This document shows, piece by piece, positions 12,366-24,046 of a stretch of 64,000 nt of DNA. Position numbers and translations under genes: made by a program. Source of the DNA: Calcarisporiella thermophila CBS 279.70 (Eukaryota; Calcarisporiellomycota); the NCBI RefSeq assembly GCF_041956535.1, contig NW_027192196.1, positions 39,380 through 103,379 on the forward strand. The letters are read 5' to 3'. Positions within the stretch are counted from its first letter, which is position 1, and the number at the start of each line of letters is the position of its first letter. The notes below the pieces were generated by a model. That model saw only the letters and a program-made list of their open reading frames with translations, ran no database searches and was not told where the DNA came from.

Positions 12366-13003
12366 TATTACAAAAATATTTTCCTCTCATTTATTTATAA
12401 AAAGTCCCGATATTTGCCATATTTATTTTGTTTGTATTTTTACGATTTATTTTGATGCTTTTGTCGCACTGTGTTTTTCTTTCAAGTCTTCTTTCCCATT
12501 TATTTTACTATCCTTTATCAACAATGCCAGATTTTGATATTTCTTTCTGTCGACTTATATAAGCATTTCTAGGGAAAGCTTGGGCCTACATCCAAGTGAC
12601 AGTATACAGGGTTCTGTTACACGACCATTTTAACTTGTGAGATTAACAACTAATGTTTGATATCGTACGCAAGTTTGGTGTTAATACTAGAGCATGTATT
12701 GTCCAAAATAATAACTATATATTCCTCGAAATTGTTTGAGGTATCTATGTTGAACAAGAATGACTCAAGGAGGCACCTAAAATTTCATGTGGATTGACGA
12801 GCTTATTTATATATAATTGTCCTATATGGTTGGAGGTGCTCAGCAATGTCCTCGTATTTCAAGTGGGGTAATACCTCTAATGATAAGACGGGATAGTATA
12901 TTATGCAAAATAGCATTTTAACTTAACAAACAGAGATTATATGTAGTCATCATTAATATTGTTTCTTAAAAATCGATGTTCAAGATGTGATGTCGTGTAT
13001 TTT
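12366..13003. other. AT-rich intergenic stretch
   Basis: 3' flank of the RING gene and of the convergent Gln-rich gene. No coding or RNA signal was recognised. Confidence 0.6.
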
Positions 13004-13333
13004 CTATTCTATTATCTGTTGTGTCAATGTTTGTTGCAACATTTGTTTGACGAATTGTTGCTGTTGCAATATTTGTTGTTGCAATATTTGTTGTTGCAAT
13101 ATTTGATGTGTGTCGTCTGTAGAAGATATTTCTTCATAGCCATTATTGACATACATGCGTCTTATGCACGTAACGACTATGAGACAAAATAAATAGATAC
13201 CAAACAAAATAAAAATTGTCCACATATAAATATTTATGAAGTTTCTCAGGACCTTCGGTATTGAATTTGAAATAAAGGTGTAAAATACTTGCCTTCGAAC
13301 CGCGTGACGTATATTTTTACGCGTTGAAATCAT
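13004..13333 (-). CDS. Small single-pass membrane protein with Gln-rich tail
   Basis: A 109-residue open frame with a real ATG at 13333, divergent from PLK4 across only 103 bp. It has a basic N-terminus (RKNIRHAVRRQ), one strong membrane segment (IYMWTIFILFGIYLFCLIVV), then CIRR. The tail is made of ILQQQ pentapeptides, encoded by 15-bp tandem repeats, followed by related Gln-rich sequence to the end. The positive residues flank both sides of the membrane segment, so topology is unclear; the Gln tail could form a coiled coil. No known family was recognised. It could be chance plus a microsatellite, but start position, membrane segment and repeat phase (15 = 5 codons) all favour a gene. Confidence 0.45.
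   Translation of the reverse strand: MISTRKNIRHAVRRQVFYTFISNSIPKVLRNFINIYMWTIFILFGIYLFCLIVVTCIRRMYVNNGYEEISSTDDTHQILQQQILQQQILQQQQFVKQMLQQTLTQQIIE
13061..13105. repeat. 15-bp tandem repeat (three units)
   Basis: Three adjacent copies of (c/t)tgttgcaatatttg at 13061-13075, 13076-13090 and 13091-13105, with a diverged copy near 13029-13045. On the minus strand the units encode ILQQQ. Confidence 0.85.
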
Positions 13334-13436
13334 CGCAAATTCCTCGACTTATTCCGCATTTTATTTTACATTATTTCAAATACCATACAAACAAGTACTC
13401 CAATCTAATAATATCACCCTTAATTTCTTTATCTCA

Positions 13437-16177
13437 ATGGAATACGATGATTTCGGTCATCAAAATACGAACAGCATTAAAGACTATGAAATTGGCAAGC
13501 TAATAGGAAAAGGAGCATTTGGCCGAGTATACAAGGCGATTGGACGGCAAGGGCATTATGCTGGACAAGAGGTCGCGATTAAAATGGTAAATTGTATTCA
13601 TTACTTTGCTCCTGCCTATTTATTCCGTTACTGATATTTACTTTAAATTACACCTTTGGTTATTATTTTTCTTAACCGTTTAGATTGACAAGACACAGGC
13701 TCCTAATTTGAGAAAACGTATGAAGAGCGAGGTAGAAATTCATTGGAACCTACAACATCCCGCCATACTTTCTCTATACGATTATTTTGAAGATGCCACT
13801 CATATTTATCTGGTGATGGAATTGTGTGAAAAAGGAGAGCTTTACCAATACTTGCAAAAGCGGGCACTATTATCAGAAGCTGAAGCTCGCGGAGTGATGC
13901 GACGACTGGTCGAAGGATTAATGTATTTACATAGTCAAGGGATCGTACATAGAGATCTAAAATTGAGCAATATATTGTTGACTAAGGAGTATGAAGTGGT
14001 AAGTATCGAATTAGCATCTTCTCTATTCGGTTGTTTGATGTTGTATACCTATGTCTCCTCTAGAAAATCGCAGATTTTGGATTGGCGACAAGAGTAAGAG
14101 GTTCATCAGCAGAGCAGATAACGATGTGTGGGACGCCTAACTATATTTCTCCGTAAGCCATATTGGTACTTTTTCATCCAACCTAGATCTCATCTTTTAT
14201 ATTATATTATTCATTTTTTAGAGAAATATTGTCGAGACAACCCTATGGGCTTTCCACTGACGTATGGTCTCTTGGATGCATGCTGATAACCTTTCTTACA
14301 GGAAAGCCCCCCTTTGAGGTACTCTAATAATTTCTGCCTAATCTGCATGTTTCCTGCTTGACTAACTAGCCCTAACATTTACTAAATTATCTATTGAAAA
14401 AAAAAATTAACAGAGCAAAGAGATGAAGAATACACTCGAGAGAGTTCAGAAAGCAGATTATAAGATACCTAGTCATCTCTCTATCGAAGCCCGTGATTTG
14501 ATACACCGCATGCTTCAACCCGTATGCTATTACTCCACTTTGCTGCATCTTCTCATTGCGATTCATAACAATCTTGCCAAAACATCTCTGCTTTAGGACC
14601 CGAAACTTCGCCTTCCCCTCTCCCAGATCCTTATTCAGCCTTTTTTTGACTCGCATCGCAGTGTTATCCCTTTAAGCGATCCTGAACTTCTATTGGTAAG
14701 AACATTGACATCAGAGGAGCGCAAGGCGCGAGCTGAATTAGTACGCGCACAACAACAGCAGCATATGCTGGGCACCGGCAAATTTCGTCATCACTTTGAA
14801 GAGAACCAGGAGAGAATTGACCCAATTTCTCACAAAATATCTTGGCCGTCAGCCCAAGAGAGGGACTCTTTGCACTTGAATCCGATGAATGTTCACGAGA
14901 TCCAGAAGCTACCATCTATAATTACTGCAAATTCCACGACCATGACCAATGCTACTTCAACTGGAGTCACAAGCCCGGCTAAAGTGAACACCATTCGCCT
15001 CAAGCCTATCCGTCAGCAGACACGTCATGGTCGCGTTGAAATTCTGCCTAATAAGCGTGTGCTTGTTGATTTTTCGGATTCAAGGCATCCTATGATTATT
15101 TCCTCGGATGGTGAAGTAGTGGATGTGTATGAACGAGGGAGCGCGAGTGTGAAAGACTGGGCTTGGGAAAGCGCACAGCCACTAAGAACATATCGCTATA
15201 CAAATCTACCGCCCAAGCTAGCGAAACGCTACCGCTACGCTTGCCGCTTCATCGAGCTTATACGCAGCAAGACACCCAAGGTCATCTACTACTCCCCAAT
15301 GGCTAAGTGCATGCTAATGGAGCAACGGGATTTTGAGATGATTTGGCACAATGGGACTCGAATCCACCACTCCGTCACTAAGGACGTGCTTGAGATTAAA
15401 AAGGGTGAACAAGTACATCGACTCTCAACGCGAGAACGGACCCTATCAGTGAGTTCGGAGCTCGCCAGTCTACTGCAGCATGCAAAAGAGTGTTTGCGAC
15501 AATGTCTAGAGGCAGAGAGGACGGAATCGCACTTTCCGCATGTGTTTGGGAAAGACATCAATGCATCTAAAGCCGACCGTCCGCGGTCTCTTGATTATGG
15601 GCTGGGCAATGCAAGATGCGAAAAAGCAAGTGACTTAGGTAGGGGCGGTAGAGTTAATCCATGCGACAGAGAGAAGGAAAATGTATTTGGTGGACTAGTC
15701 AAGGGGAACACCATGGAACGAATCGCAAGATCTGGGTCCTTGAGCTCGCGAACTCCCGAGACGAAAATGCACGACAGCGGAGTTGCTGTCACGAATTTCT
15801 TAACAGCTACGTCTATTAGTTCCAATGTTCCCAAATATGGCTCTGCACCCTCGGCTTCATTCCCCTCTTCACTCAAATCCACCCGTGATTCCAACCCAAC
15901 AACCCCTTATGCGTCATCGCCTATATTCTACTTTATGGAAGGTATAGGATGGTGTTTCAAGCTCCCTGATGCATACTATCTTTGCCTTTCGGCGGGAGAT
16001 CGCCTCGAGATACACACGCGTCAGCATTCCGTGATCTATTATCCACGCGCAGGTGGAAAAGAGGAGTACTATCCGATTGATGAGTATCTACCGGATTATG
16101 TGGAGGAGAAACTGGCCGTGTTCCGAATATTTGCGCAAAAGTTTAACAGTGGGTCTGAGCCTCGTTGGTGGGTGTGA
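13437..16177 (+). CDS. PLK4: Polo-like kinase 4 (SAK), centriole duplication kinase
   Basis: Exons 13437-13586, 13684-13998, 14064-14152, 14222-14318, 14414-14521 and 14597-16177 join in frame to 779 residues. The kinase domain begins about residue 13: [11 protein letters not shown] (Gly loop), VAIKM (catalytic Lys), [11 protein letters not shown], then DFG as [22 protein letters not shown] and [20 protein letters not shown]. The cryptic polo box that marks PLK4 follows: [18 protein letters not shown], then [40 protein letters not shown]-terminal polo box 3 reads [21 protein letters not shown]1-type polo kinases lack this cryptic-box signature. PLK4 starts centriole or basal-body assembly, so the gene argues for a lineage with flagellate ancestry. 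Confidence 0.95.
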
Positions 16178-16631
16178 ATGGGTCGTCTTTATTTTTTTTT
16201 CTATCTGTACTTATATAATTTGGATTGCGCTGTTGCATTTTTTAGTGTTTTTCTCGTTGTTTGCTGTTCGTTTGTTAATTGTTTTTGATATTTGTTTATT
16301 TGATATCCTTGTTTATGTCCTGTAGACACACCCTCTAACATTCCCCTCCTTCATACCAAGCAAAAAAGAATACAAAAAAAATCTTTGTATTTATTTGAAA
16401 CAATAAAAATATAATATAAACTAAAGTATTTGTATGGCTACTTAGACTCTCGAAGGAGAGCGCAGAGGATAAAATTACTGAAAATAAAACGATGAAGATC
16501 CGAAGAACCCTATCCCGCTTCTATTCCCTTACATAACGCCTGGTTAAGAAAAAAAAAAAAAAAAAAGAAAAAGAAAAATAAAGATAAGAATGAAGCCCAG
16601 CTCGGACGGGATAGAATTCCTCGCGTTTCAT
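16178..16631. other. Convergent 3' flanks of PLK4 and the ALY/Yra1 gene
   Basis: AT-rich, with an A-rich run around 16551-16580. No gene was recognised. Confidence 0.6.
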
Positions 16632-18046
16632 TTATTTGTCCATCTGCATATAGCTGTCCATCTCCGCGTCCAACTCTGCAGCAGACTTGGCCTGCTTGCG
16701 ATCACCCCCTCCTCGACGTCTACCACCACGACCTCCGCGCCCACCTCTGCCACGACCTGTCGGGCGCCCACCTCTGCCACCAGTCTTCGGGGCATTGGCC
16801 GCTGCGGGCGCCACCTGTGTAGGAACCATCATGTTCATAACGGCAGAACCTGGGTTGAGCACCATTTCGATCTTCATTGGGCGACCTAGAAAAACGTCGA
16901 ATAACCCCGGTCAATGACATATAGCTACGGATGAGGAGCTGATGCGGAATTACCATCAAGTGTCACGTTGTGGAACTTGTCGAAGGCCTTGGCGGCATCT
17001 CCAGCACGCTGGAACACAACGGATGCAGTGCCCTTGCTACGCCCGTTCTGGTCATAATTGAGATTCACCTTGCGAAGTGGGCCGATTTGTGTGCTGAAGA
17101 GCTCCTGCGGTTGGTTGGATCAATGGGTAGGAGAAAAAAAATAAAGGAAAAATGTATGAATGAGGGTTCGAACCAAGATATACGGAAAAAAGATGAGAGG
17201 AAAGTGAGTATGGACGACGCAGAAAGGTTGAGGGAGAAGGAAGGAGGGAGAAGGAAGGAGGGAGAAGGGAGGAGGGAGAAGGGAGGAGGGAGAAGGGAGA
17301 GGGGAGAAGGGAGAAGGGGAGGGGAGGGGAAAAGAGAGGAGTAAGTTTGGGTATCGAAGGTGGAGGTATCAAAAAATAGGGGGATAGGTATTAATCAAAT
17401 CTAAGTAGGATAAGGGGATATCATTTTTCCTAATCTTCTTCTCAAATGTTACCACAATGGCTTTGTTCGTTCGTGATCAGCTCACAGGCAGCCATGACTC
17501 ATATCCACTAGACGCATGTTGCGGATCCAGATAGATGATCACACGAACGAGACATTGCACGAACCAGAACAGCCTTCGGAGGATTTCTTTTTTCCCCAAA
17601 TCTGATGATCAGAGATGATGGGGAAAAATTTGCAGAGGGGTGATAGAAAGGAAGAAGGAAAGAAGAGAGGAAGGAGGAGGGGAAGGAATCGTCGTCTGGG
17701 GTTGCCAAACTCACTCTCCGGTATTCGGACATCATACACACACACGCAAGCATAAAATCTGAGATTTAACTACCTTGAGATCCGTTTCTGTTACATCAAA
17801 ATGCAGATTAGAGATGACAATTTTTGAACCTTCGCCCGCAGCAAGCTGTTGTTGTTGAGCGGCAATCACTTGGCTTGGCATCGAATACGGGGCTGCGCGT
17901 TGTCCGGGGCGGAAAGGTTTAACAGCGGAGCGCTTGTTCACCCCACGACGGGGGCTGCGGCCAGGTGCAGGCCGCTTATTAACTGCCCTACGTTGAGCTT
18001 TGTCATTAGTGATAATATCATCAAGGGACATATCAAGGCTGGCCAT
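16632..18046 (-). CDS. YRA1: ALYREF/Yra1 mRNA export adaptor
   Basis: Nuclear RNA-binding adaptor that couples transcription and splicing to mRNA export through the DEAD-box ATPase UAP56/Sub2 and the exporter Mex67/NXF1. Exons 17774-18046, 16954-17104 and 16632-16885 join to 225 residues. The N-terminal UAP56-binding motif is SLDMSLDDIITNDK, followed by an Arg-rich region. The RRM runs from GSKIVISNLHFDVTETDLK through RKVNLNYDQNGRSKGTASV. After it comes an RGG box (GRGRGGRGGRGGRRRGG) and the conserved C-terminal helix AAELDAEMDSYM, the second UAP56-binding motif. The start is the ATG at 18046, giving MASLDMSLDD. The first intron (17105-17773) is 669 bp, roughly ten times the local norm. The gene is divergent from the Cys-tRNA synthetase gene across 178 bp. 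Confidence 0.95.
17105..17773 (-). promoter_or_regulatory. Oversized intron 1 of the ALY/Yra1 gene, possibly regulatory
   Basis: 669-bp intron after codon 91, inside the RRM. It contains two homopurine/homopyrimidine tracts (about 17220-17343 and 17640-17690). Yeast YRA1 is known for a long, inefficiently spliced intron that mediates autoregulation, and from memory it follows roughly 95 codons, so size and position are similar. Regulation here is inference. Confidence 0.5.
17220..17343. repeat. Homopurine GGGAGAAGGA-type low-complexity tract
   Basis: Nearly pure G/A on the plus strand, built from variants of gggagaag(g) and ggaggga units. It lies inside the long intron and reads as C/T on the transcribed strand of the ALY/Yra1 gene. 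Confidence 0.85.
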
Positions 18047-18224
18047 GATGGAGTTGTGTGAGTTCAGGAAAGAATAGGGAAAAAAAGGATGAAAAGCAGA
18101 GATCAGCACTACTTGTTATTTTATGAGCATAAAAAATATTGGCGACCGAAGACGTCATCAGTTTGCCCTCAACTTAAATCACAAAGTATCAATATTGGAG
18201 TAACGACAAATTGTTTCGACTCAT

Positions 18225-21200
18225 ATGCTTTTTTCATTCTATAAGTTGAGCGGACGCGTCCATTTCCCAACCCCTCGTATTTCACTTTCACTCTCCTATT
18301 CAACAGTACAACCTCTTAGCGTGTGCTTGTACCGCACCATGGCAACATCCTCTCAACCGCAGCAGCCCGAGTGGCACCAACCCAAAGTTACAGTCGAGTC
18401 TCCGAGACTAAAGCTCTTCAACTCGCTCACTCGCAGCAAGGTACCTCCTACCGCCCTCTCTCTCTCGGCTTGACGCTGACTTTAACTGTGACGGTTGTCT
18501 TATGGGTCTATCCAATTTGCTTTTAACAGAATGAATTTCAGCCGGCTAAGGGAAAGCAGGTCACATGGTACAACTGTGGACCGACCGTATATGATGCAAG
18601 CCATATGGGGCATGCAAGGTAAGTTTTGGCTATTCTTAGCCTAATACAAGTGTATCTAGCTTACCGCCCAAACACCTACCCGATTCATAGAACCTACCTC
18701 ACCATGGATATCATACGCCGCATCTTACAGAGCTATTTTGGCTATGATGTATTTATGGTTATGAATATCACGGATATCGATGACAAGGTTGGCACTTTTC
18801 CTCCCGGATTATCTCTGCTATCCTCCAGAGAACTTAAGCTATTTTTCATATATAGATTATTTTGCGAGCAAGGCAAAACCATCTCTTTCAGAAGCTTAAA
18901 TCCACTACAACGGTGCTTTCTGAGGATATCATCAACCGCATAGAAACAGCGTGGGTCGAATTTGCCCGTTCTAAACTCCCCCTCCCGCCCGGCTGCGAAT
19001 GGCAGCTTTCTCACTGGAAATCCTTCCAAGAGAGGATGGACGCCAATGATCGAGCGGAGGCCAAGAGTGCTGCACTAACTGAACCTAAATTCCCTATGTA
19101 TTTTACTGCATTGGTAACCAGATTTTCTCTTTTATACTTTTTACCCCTACTAATAATTTTGTCTCCATCTACATTAGAAAACCTCCTTTGAAGCACTGTC
19201 CGCGGCAAAAGATGCCCTTAGCAAAGGTGACCGATCAAAGGAGATTGTAGACACTTTATTAGAGAACTCACGGGATGTGATCTCACCGCTCCTTGACAAA
19301 GAGGTTATTTTTTACACACTACTGGTCTAGTGATTTATTGAGTTGATTTTCTAACCTACCTACCATGATTAGGAAGGAGCAACCGTGACGGACCCCAAGA
19401 TTTTCCGAGACACCGCTGCTTACTGGGAAAATGAGTTTATGAAGGATATGGAGGCCCTCAACGTGCAGCCCGTCGATGTGTTGACACGTGTGAGCGAATA
19501 CGTTCCTGAAATCGTGACTTATATTGAAAAGATTATTGCCAATGGATATGCGTTAGTATTGATATGTTGAGTAGAAAGTAGCCATCCGCTTACCTTCCTT
19601 TTAAATTATATTATAGTTATGAAGCGGAAGGCTCAATTTATTTTGATACCACTGCTTTCGATGCAAAGCCAGAACACCACTACGCAAAGCTTGAGCCCTG
19701 GTCTCGTGGGAATATGAGCCTCATCGAGGAAGGAGAAGGTGCGACATTTTTTTTTTCAAACCCATTTTCAAGGCGCACTTCTAATTCCTATATCTACTAG
19801 GCTCACTCGGATCTAAACTTCAGGGCAAAAAGAACGCTTCTGACTTTGCATTGTGGAAAAAGTCAAAACCCGGAGAACCCGCTTGGCCCAGTCCTTGGGG
19901 TGCAGGACGACCGGGATGGCATATTGAATGCTCTGTCATGGCAAGGTATTGAAAAACGTTGCTGCTCTCCAAATCATGTTTTTTAACTTTTTTTCTATAT
20001 TTTCAGTGAGGTGCTGGGTTCCAACTTGGATATCCATTCAGGTGGAAGCGATCTAGCATTCCCTCACCATGACAATGAACTAGCTCAGTCTGAGGTCAGT
20101 GTTCTTCGTTGTGGATCTTCTGATAGGAACTATATATATTTTTCTATATTCTAGGCATATCATGGCTGCCCACAGTGGGTCAATTACTTCTTGCACGCCG
20201 GACATCTCCACATCGAAGGCCAGAAAATGTCGAAGAGTTTGAAAAACTTCATCTCTATTAGAGTTAGTTTTTCTCATAATTGTATATCGATAAATCTTTC
20301 TCCCATTTACAACTATTATCATTCAGGAAGCGTTGAAGAAGTATAGCAGTCGTCAGATTAGAATGTTGTTCCTCATGTATCAATGGAATGCTCGTTTGGA
20401 CTTTGGCGATTCCAGCATGACAGAAACTATCAGTGTGGAAACAGCTCTTAACGTAATTATTGAAAATGGGCCTTCTCCCGCCCTTTGCTCCTCAGTACTG
20501 ACCTACCTATTTTATGTCATATTGAACGCTATAGAACTTCTTTACGAATGTCAAGGCTATTGTTGCTGAACACCGCTCCCAGGGACTGCACGTGCTTTCG
20601 GAGGGAAGTCACCAGTATCGCAAAGATGAAAAGGGACTTATGGACACGTAGGACTTTTGATTACTATATAAAAAAAATGGTTGGGAAAATGCTAATATAG
20701 ATCTCTAATATTTGTGACATACTTTATAGACTCTTGGAGAAGCAGCGGCTCGTCCATCTGGCCCTCTGCGATAACCTCAACACCCCTGCTGTGATCTCGG
20801 AAATCATGGATCTTGTCTCTACTACCAACGTATATCTGAAGCGCGGCCGACGCGAATTGAACGTGCCAGTGGTGGAGAAGGTGGCAAGATGGATCACCTC
20901 ACTCATGAAGACCTTCGGTCTCGCGGACGAAGGGGCCACCATTGGATGGGGAAATGTGGGCGAAAATGGAGTAGGCAATACTGAGGAGCTGGTGCTGCCG
21001 TATGCGAGAGCCCTATCCGCCTTCCGCGATAACGTGCGCAAGATTGCCATTGCCAAAGGAGGTAAATCCATCTCAGCTTATCATGAGTTAGAATAGTAAA
21101 CCTAAGTTCACACTTCTACATAACCAGATCATAAGGAGCTCCTTGCCCTCTCCGATAGGCTTCGTGACGTAGACTGCGTGGAGCTCGGAGTCCTTCTTGA

Positions 21201-21567
21201 CGATCAGGAAGACGGCAAAGCCCTTGTCAAACTCGTTCCCAAAGAAGAGCTTCTACAGGCTCGTGAGCAGAAGCTTGCCCTTGAAGCACAGCGCGCCGCA
21301 AAGGCACTTGCCCAGCAGCAAGAGCGTGAGCGAAAGCGCATCGAGAAACTAGAAAAGGGCCGTGTTCCACCAGAGCAGATGTTCCGCGAGCGAACGGATG
21401 AATTCTCCAAGTTTGATGAGCAGGGATTGCCCACCCATGATGCAGAGGGACAAGAAATCACCAAAAGTCGGTCCAAGAAGCTACTGAAGGAGTGGACCGC
21501 GCAGCGTAAATTGCACGAAGAGTTCCTTGCTTGGCAGGTACAGGAGCAAAAGACGTCCTCCAACTAA
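18225..21567 (+). CDS. Cysteinyl-tRNA synthetase, probably cytosolic and mitochondrial
   Basis: Class I aminoacyl-tRNA synthetase charging tRNA-Cys, spread over many short exons. Catalytic signatures: [15 protein letters not shown] (zinc Cys plus HIGH motif as HMGH), [18 protein letters not shown] and [17 protein letters not shown] (remaining zinc ligands), and the KMSKS loop in [11 protein letters not shown]. The anticodon-binding part is followed by the eukaryote-type basic and acidic extension ([16 protein letters not shown]). Two starts are plausible. ATG 18225 in weak context adds 38 residues rich in Ser, Leu and Arg with no acidic residue, resembling a mitochondrial presequence. ATG 18339 (caccATGg, strong context) gives the cytosolic form beginning [12 protein letters not shown]. 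One gene may serve both compartments. Confidence 0.95.
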
Positions 21568-22004
21568 TAGACTGTTGGGAGATATACTGGTCTTTTATAA
21601 ATTGCAATCTATGTGTGAAATCATCCAAGCTTGTTTTATTAGCGGACAGCTCTTCTTGTATGGTCATTTTAGCACGGGCAACTATAATTCTTTCGGTTGT
21701 TTAGGGTGGAACTTGAGTGTGTCTATGGCTAAGGGTCTTTTATTTTTCTTTGCCTAATCATTAGATTAATAATCTTGCCAACTTGAGTTATTGAGTCAAT
21801 AAATTGTTTCTTTTTCTAGCATTTGCCATCCCCCCAAGTACATAGACTTATTGGATCATGTGAAATCGAGAAAAAGGTTAGTTGCGCCGGTTGCCTTTTT
21901 CACTCTTCACTTTCTCAGTTCAAATTTTGCAGTCACAACTATATGAAAGGGAGTGGCAAAGTATTTCTCTCCTTGCTACACTTTAGTTAGAATTCGTTTC
22001 AATT
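21568..22004. other. Intergenic spacer between Cys-tRNA synthetase and methylesterase genes
   Basis: AT-rich 3' and 5' flanks of two tandem genes. No other feature was recognised. Confidence 0.6.
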
Positions 22005-23669
22005 ATGACATCTCAACTTCAAAAGGATATGCTCAAAATGCGCACAAAGCTCTCATCCATGCCTCCTCCCTCTTCCTATGATGAAGACGAGTCCAATCTC
22101 GAAATGCCCTCCCCTCTTGGAGCGTAAGACAACGGTTTATCGAAGCATTGAATGGAATATATGTAGTTGAGCTTTTTACCCTTTAATATACCTTTCAATT
22201 TAGCACCTTACACAGGCCGAGATCATCAAAGAATTATTCACCGTTGTCTTGGGAGGGGCATTTCGATGAGTGTGAAGATTTGCAAATTCCTGGAACGCAG
22301 GATATATCCTTTTTTTTTCTTACTAACCAATAACACAATTGTATATGGTGTAAAACAAAAATATATGCCTTGACATAACATCTTCACATCTTTAGATTTT
22401 ATCGCGTACGCGGCAAAATATCGGATCCACTGTACATTTTCCACCATGGTGCTGGTCACTCCGCTCTCTCTTTTGGTCTTGTTTCCTTACATATGAAGCA
22501 AATGGCGCCGGAAGGAGGATTCTCCATACTGGCGTATGACTGCCGGGGCCATGGCAAGTTTTTCATCCTTGTCACTACAATCCGATAGCTGTGCCTTCAT
22601 TGAATAGATATTTTATCATAGGCTTGACAAAGACTTCGGAAGATAATGACTTTTCACTCACCCGCCTTGCCCATGATCTTGTCACCATTGTCAAAACAAT
22701 ATATAAAGACGAGATTCCCGATATAATTCTTGTCGGCCACAGGTATAAAACATTCTCACGGATATACTGTCCGAGTTAAAGAAGTCCTTATGCTCTACCA
22801 CTGTCTCACAAACAGCATGGGCGGTAGCGTCATCACAGAGGTAGCACACAAACGACTCCTGCCCTCCATTTTGGGCTTCGCGGTGCTGGATATCGTGGAA
22901 GGGTCGGCCATGTATGCAATGAAAAATATAAACGCATATATAAACTCCCGACCCACCGAATTTCAGTCAATGGAGCAGGCCATCAAATGGATGTAAGTTC
23001 CCTCGATGACCCCCCTATGCCAAATCTTCTTCCTATCTATTGCATATACTGCTAGGGTGCGCTCGGGGACAGTCCATAACGTTGAGTCCGCAAGACTTTC
23101 TGTTCCACCACTCCTTGTGGAAAATGCTGTAGGTAACTACGCGTGGCGGACAGACCTTAACTACTCAAGGCCTTTTTGGACTGGTGGGTATAAGCTGCCG
23201 TTCTTTTAGATCTCTCTGTATTGATATTGGAGGCGGCATATATCTATAGAGTGGTTCCAAGGGCTATCGGATAAATTTTTGAATGCCCAAGGTGCCAAGC
23301 TACTTATACTAGCTAGTAAGTCTTTTCTCATGCTCTTTTAATAAGATATAATGAGGCATTAACGATGGCTCCTTTTTTTCCTTTAAGGCACGGACTATTT
23401 AGATAAAGAACTCATGATTGGACAAATGCAAGGTAGTTTGGCATTCTCCTTTCTCCCTAAATCCATTTTCTTTCCTCTTAAGCTGCGTTGATAAAATCGA
23501 CTTACTCCTCTCACTTCTGTTATTTGCAGGCAAGTTTCAATTGATTGTCTTCTCCAATTGCGGCCACGCCGTCGAAGAAGATGACCCGGAACGCATGGCT
23601 TCTACTCTGCTGGATTTCATGCGTCGAAATCAACGCCTCGTCTTGCCTAAAAAAGTTCCACTACCCTGA
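22005..23669 (+). CDS. PPE1: Protein phosphatase methylesterase 1 (PP2A demethylase)
   Basis: Alpha/beta hydrolase that removes the C-terminal methyl ester from the PP2A catalytic subunit. Signatures appear in order: the pre-core segment (NYSPLSWEGHFDECEDLQIP); HHGAGHSALSFGLV (oxyanion-side motif); LAYDCRGHG; the nucleophile motif GHSMGGSV, whose Ser codon is split by an intron just before 22818; the family-typical DIVEGSAMYAMKNINAYINS; ESARLSVP; the RTDLNYSRPFW segment; IGQMQGKFQL; and the catalytic His in NCGHAVEEDDPE. The start ATG 22005 gives MTSQLQKDM. It lies tandem to the Cys-tRNA synthetase gene with 437 bp between. The long acidic insert of animal PME1 near the Arg-Thr-Asp segment appears absent. 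Confidence 0.93.
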
Positions 23670-24046
23670 TAGAGCAAAGAGCTTTCCCTTATTTAATTAC
23701 TCTTTCCCCCTTTTCGACCAACAAACTTCAAACTACCCATTGGATTTAGCATGGGAACGATGGAGGAGCAGGGCATCTCCTCAGACTTTTTATTTTTGCG
23801 AAATAGTATGATTACCTAACTAAATAGATCAATGCAGGAAACAAAGAAATAGATCGGAGTTATTAGGAAAATGGAGCGGTAAATAGAAATAACAATCAGG
23901 TGGAAATCTTAAGAATACATAGAGAGTGTGTAGATAAAATAGAAGAATAAAAGGGGGACCATGATTAAACTAAGTATAGTGAAATCGCACCAAGCGACCA
24001 CATGGGGCAAAACAAATTATGGCTTCTCTATCTCTATGTCTTGTTT
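23670..24046. other. Convergent 3' flanks
   Basis: Short AT-rich spacer between the convergent methylesterase and SFH5-like genes. Nothing was recognised. Confidence 0.6.

Noticed and set aside
17160-17180. tRNA T-loop-like ggttcgaacc
   Set aside because: No cloverleaf could be built around it; it is in the ALY/Yra1 intron. No tRNA was recognised anywhere in the window.
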